Source: Acrocarpospora corrugata
Lineage (GTDB): Bacteria; Actinomycetota; Actinomycetes; Streptosporangiales; Streptosporangiaceae
Assembly: GCF_009687845.1 (NCBI RefSeq)
Contig: NZ_BLAD01000086.1
Coordinates: forward strand, 1-62,489
DNA length: 62,489 nt
Direction of reading: 5' to 3'
Below the pieces are notes generated by a model, which was given only the letters and a program-made list of their open reading frames with translations, had not been told where the DNA came from and made no database searches. A program made the translations under genes and the position numbers. This document shows, piece by piece, positions 61,848 to 62,489 of the stretch (positions within the stretch are counted from its first letter, which is position 1; the number at the start of each line of letters is the position of its first letter).

Positions 61848-62489
61848 GTGCTCTGGGTAACGTTGGTCGCACTCGTTGCGACCGTGGCGGTCGTTGCCCT
61901 GGCGGGCCGCCGTGCGTTGTTCCTCTACCGGCTGGCCACCGTCGGCCAGCCCGCCCCCGAGCGGATCGTGTACGCCAGGGAGCACGTGCGCGCCGAGCTC
62001 AAAGCCCAGCTTGTGGAGGTCCTGGGACAGCGGAAGCTGCTGAAGTGGACGCCCTCCGGGGTCGCGCACACCTTCGTGATGTGGGCCTTCTTCATCCTGG
62101 CCACCGTCTACCTGGAGGCTTACGGGGTTCTCATCCAGGGGGCGATCACTGGTGAGCTCGATTTCCGCATCCCGGTCGTCGGGACGTGGCCGGTTCTCGG
62201 GTTCCTGCAGGACTTCATCGCGGTTGCGGCGCTGGTCGGTCTGATCGCGTTCGCGGTGATCCGCGTCAGGAACTCGCCGAAGAAGCTGGGCCGCGACTCC
62301 CGGTTCTCCGGTTCGCACCTGGGCGGTGCCTGGCTGATCCTGTTCATGATCTTCAACGTGATCTGGACGATGTTCCTGTTCCGCGGGGCGGCGGTCAACA
62401 CCGGGAACTTCCCCTACACCTCAGGCGCCTTCGCCTCCGAACTGGTGGCCCGGGTGCTCCCGACGAGCGAGGCACTGGAGTCCGCCGGG
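61848..62489 (+). CDS. Membrane oxidoreductase, EtfD-like (partial)
   Basis: The first 214 residues of a membrane protein cut by the window end. Helices lie at 1-22 (LWVTLVALVATVAVVALAG), about 65-90 (HTFVMWAFFILATVYLEAYG), 100-130 and 155-175. The charged first loop (YAREHVRAELKAQLVEVLGQ) and HTFVMW match the heme-b/NarI-like domain of actinobacterial iron-sulfur reductases such as Rv0338c (EtfD). These pass electrons from ETF to menaquinone. The Fe-S motifs would lie beyond the window. GTG 61848 follows GGGAGGG. Confidence 0.75.
   Translation, partial: MLWVTLVALVATVAVVALAGRRALFLYRLATVGQPAPERIVYAREHVRAELKAQLVEVLGQRKLLKWTPSGVAHTFVMWAFFILATVYLEAYGVLIQGAITGELDFRIPVVGTWPVLGFLQDFIAVAALVGLIAFAVIRVRNSPKKLGRDSRFSGSHLGGAWLILFMIFNVIWTMFLFRGAAVNTGNFPYTSGAFASELVARVLPTSEALESAG

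Overview
The window is high-GC actinomycete DNA. GTG and ATG starts, purine-rich ribosome binding sites, SigE-type sigma factors, F420-type enzymes, a subtilisin-inhibitor-like protein, a CE15/CBM2 xylan esterase and a GH9 enzyme suggest a soil Streptosporangiaceae-like genus such as Nonomuraea or Streptosporangium. The genus is inferred from gene style only.

Left part (1-9 kb): an SMR exporter and SDR facing a TetR regulator across paired palindromes, a zinc alcohol dehydrogenase and a GNAT acetyltransferase. Then comes the most unusual locus of the window, about 3937-5401. Two unusual but complete tRNA genes, Pro(TGG) and Tyr(GTA), precede a conserved protein of unknown function. Two further tRNA-like genes follow in which the 3' half lies BEFORE the 5' half. 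Their acceptor stems match perfectly only in this permuted order, and the second is bracketed by long complementary flanks that extend its anticodon arm into a rod. A terminator closes the array. A MaoC hydratase and a frameshifted NarL-type two-component pair follow.

9.1-15.0 kb is a small degenerate integrative island in tRNA-Arg(ACG), bounded by a 44-bp direct repeat of the tRNA 3' end. It holds a tyrosine integrase with an in-frame triplicated 15-bp unit, a secreted peptide, wreckage of an ABC transporter, an IS5-type transposase and a P450, and an intact sigma/membrane-protein pair.

15-31 kb: SSI-like inhibitor, VanY-like carboxypeptidase facing a VanRS-like system, a complete IS200/IS605 element (tnpA, tnpB, matching end hairpins), a membrane protein, PPOX and VOC enzymes, a UvrA-like ABC protein, an M48 protease, a cytoplasmic GH9 enzyme, and an Rrf2/SDR pair with two operators.

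31-43.7 kb: ArsR and DinB-like proteins, an esterase carrying a 27-bp minisatellite, a secreted repeat protein, a DUF418 membrane protein, an amino-sugar operon (SIS isomerase, 40-residue ORF, PfkB kinase, class II aldolase), and a xylan glucuronoyl esterase behind three GAAA/TTTC palindromes. A response-regulator remnant is fused by deletion to a MacB permease remnant.

43.8-61.6 kb is one long leftward catabolic operon: two acyl-CoA dehydrogenases, a Liv-type ABC importer, SDR, CoA-transferase, NDP-forming acyl-CoA synthetase, a two-subunit MaoC hydratase, DUF35 protein plus thiolase, two enoyl-CoA hydratases, EtfBA and an MFS transporter. The order resembles actinobacterial steroid side-chain modules. 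Facing it is the start of a membrane protein resembling the ETF:menaquinone oxidoreductase EtfD, so import, activation, beta-oxidation and electron disposal are encoded together.
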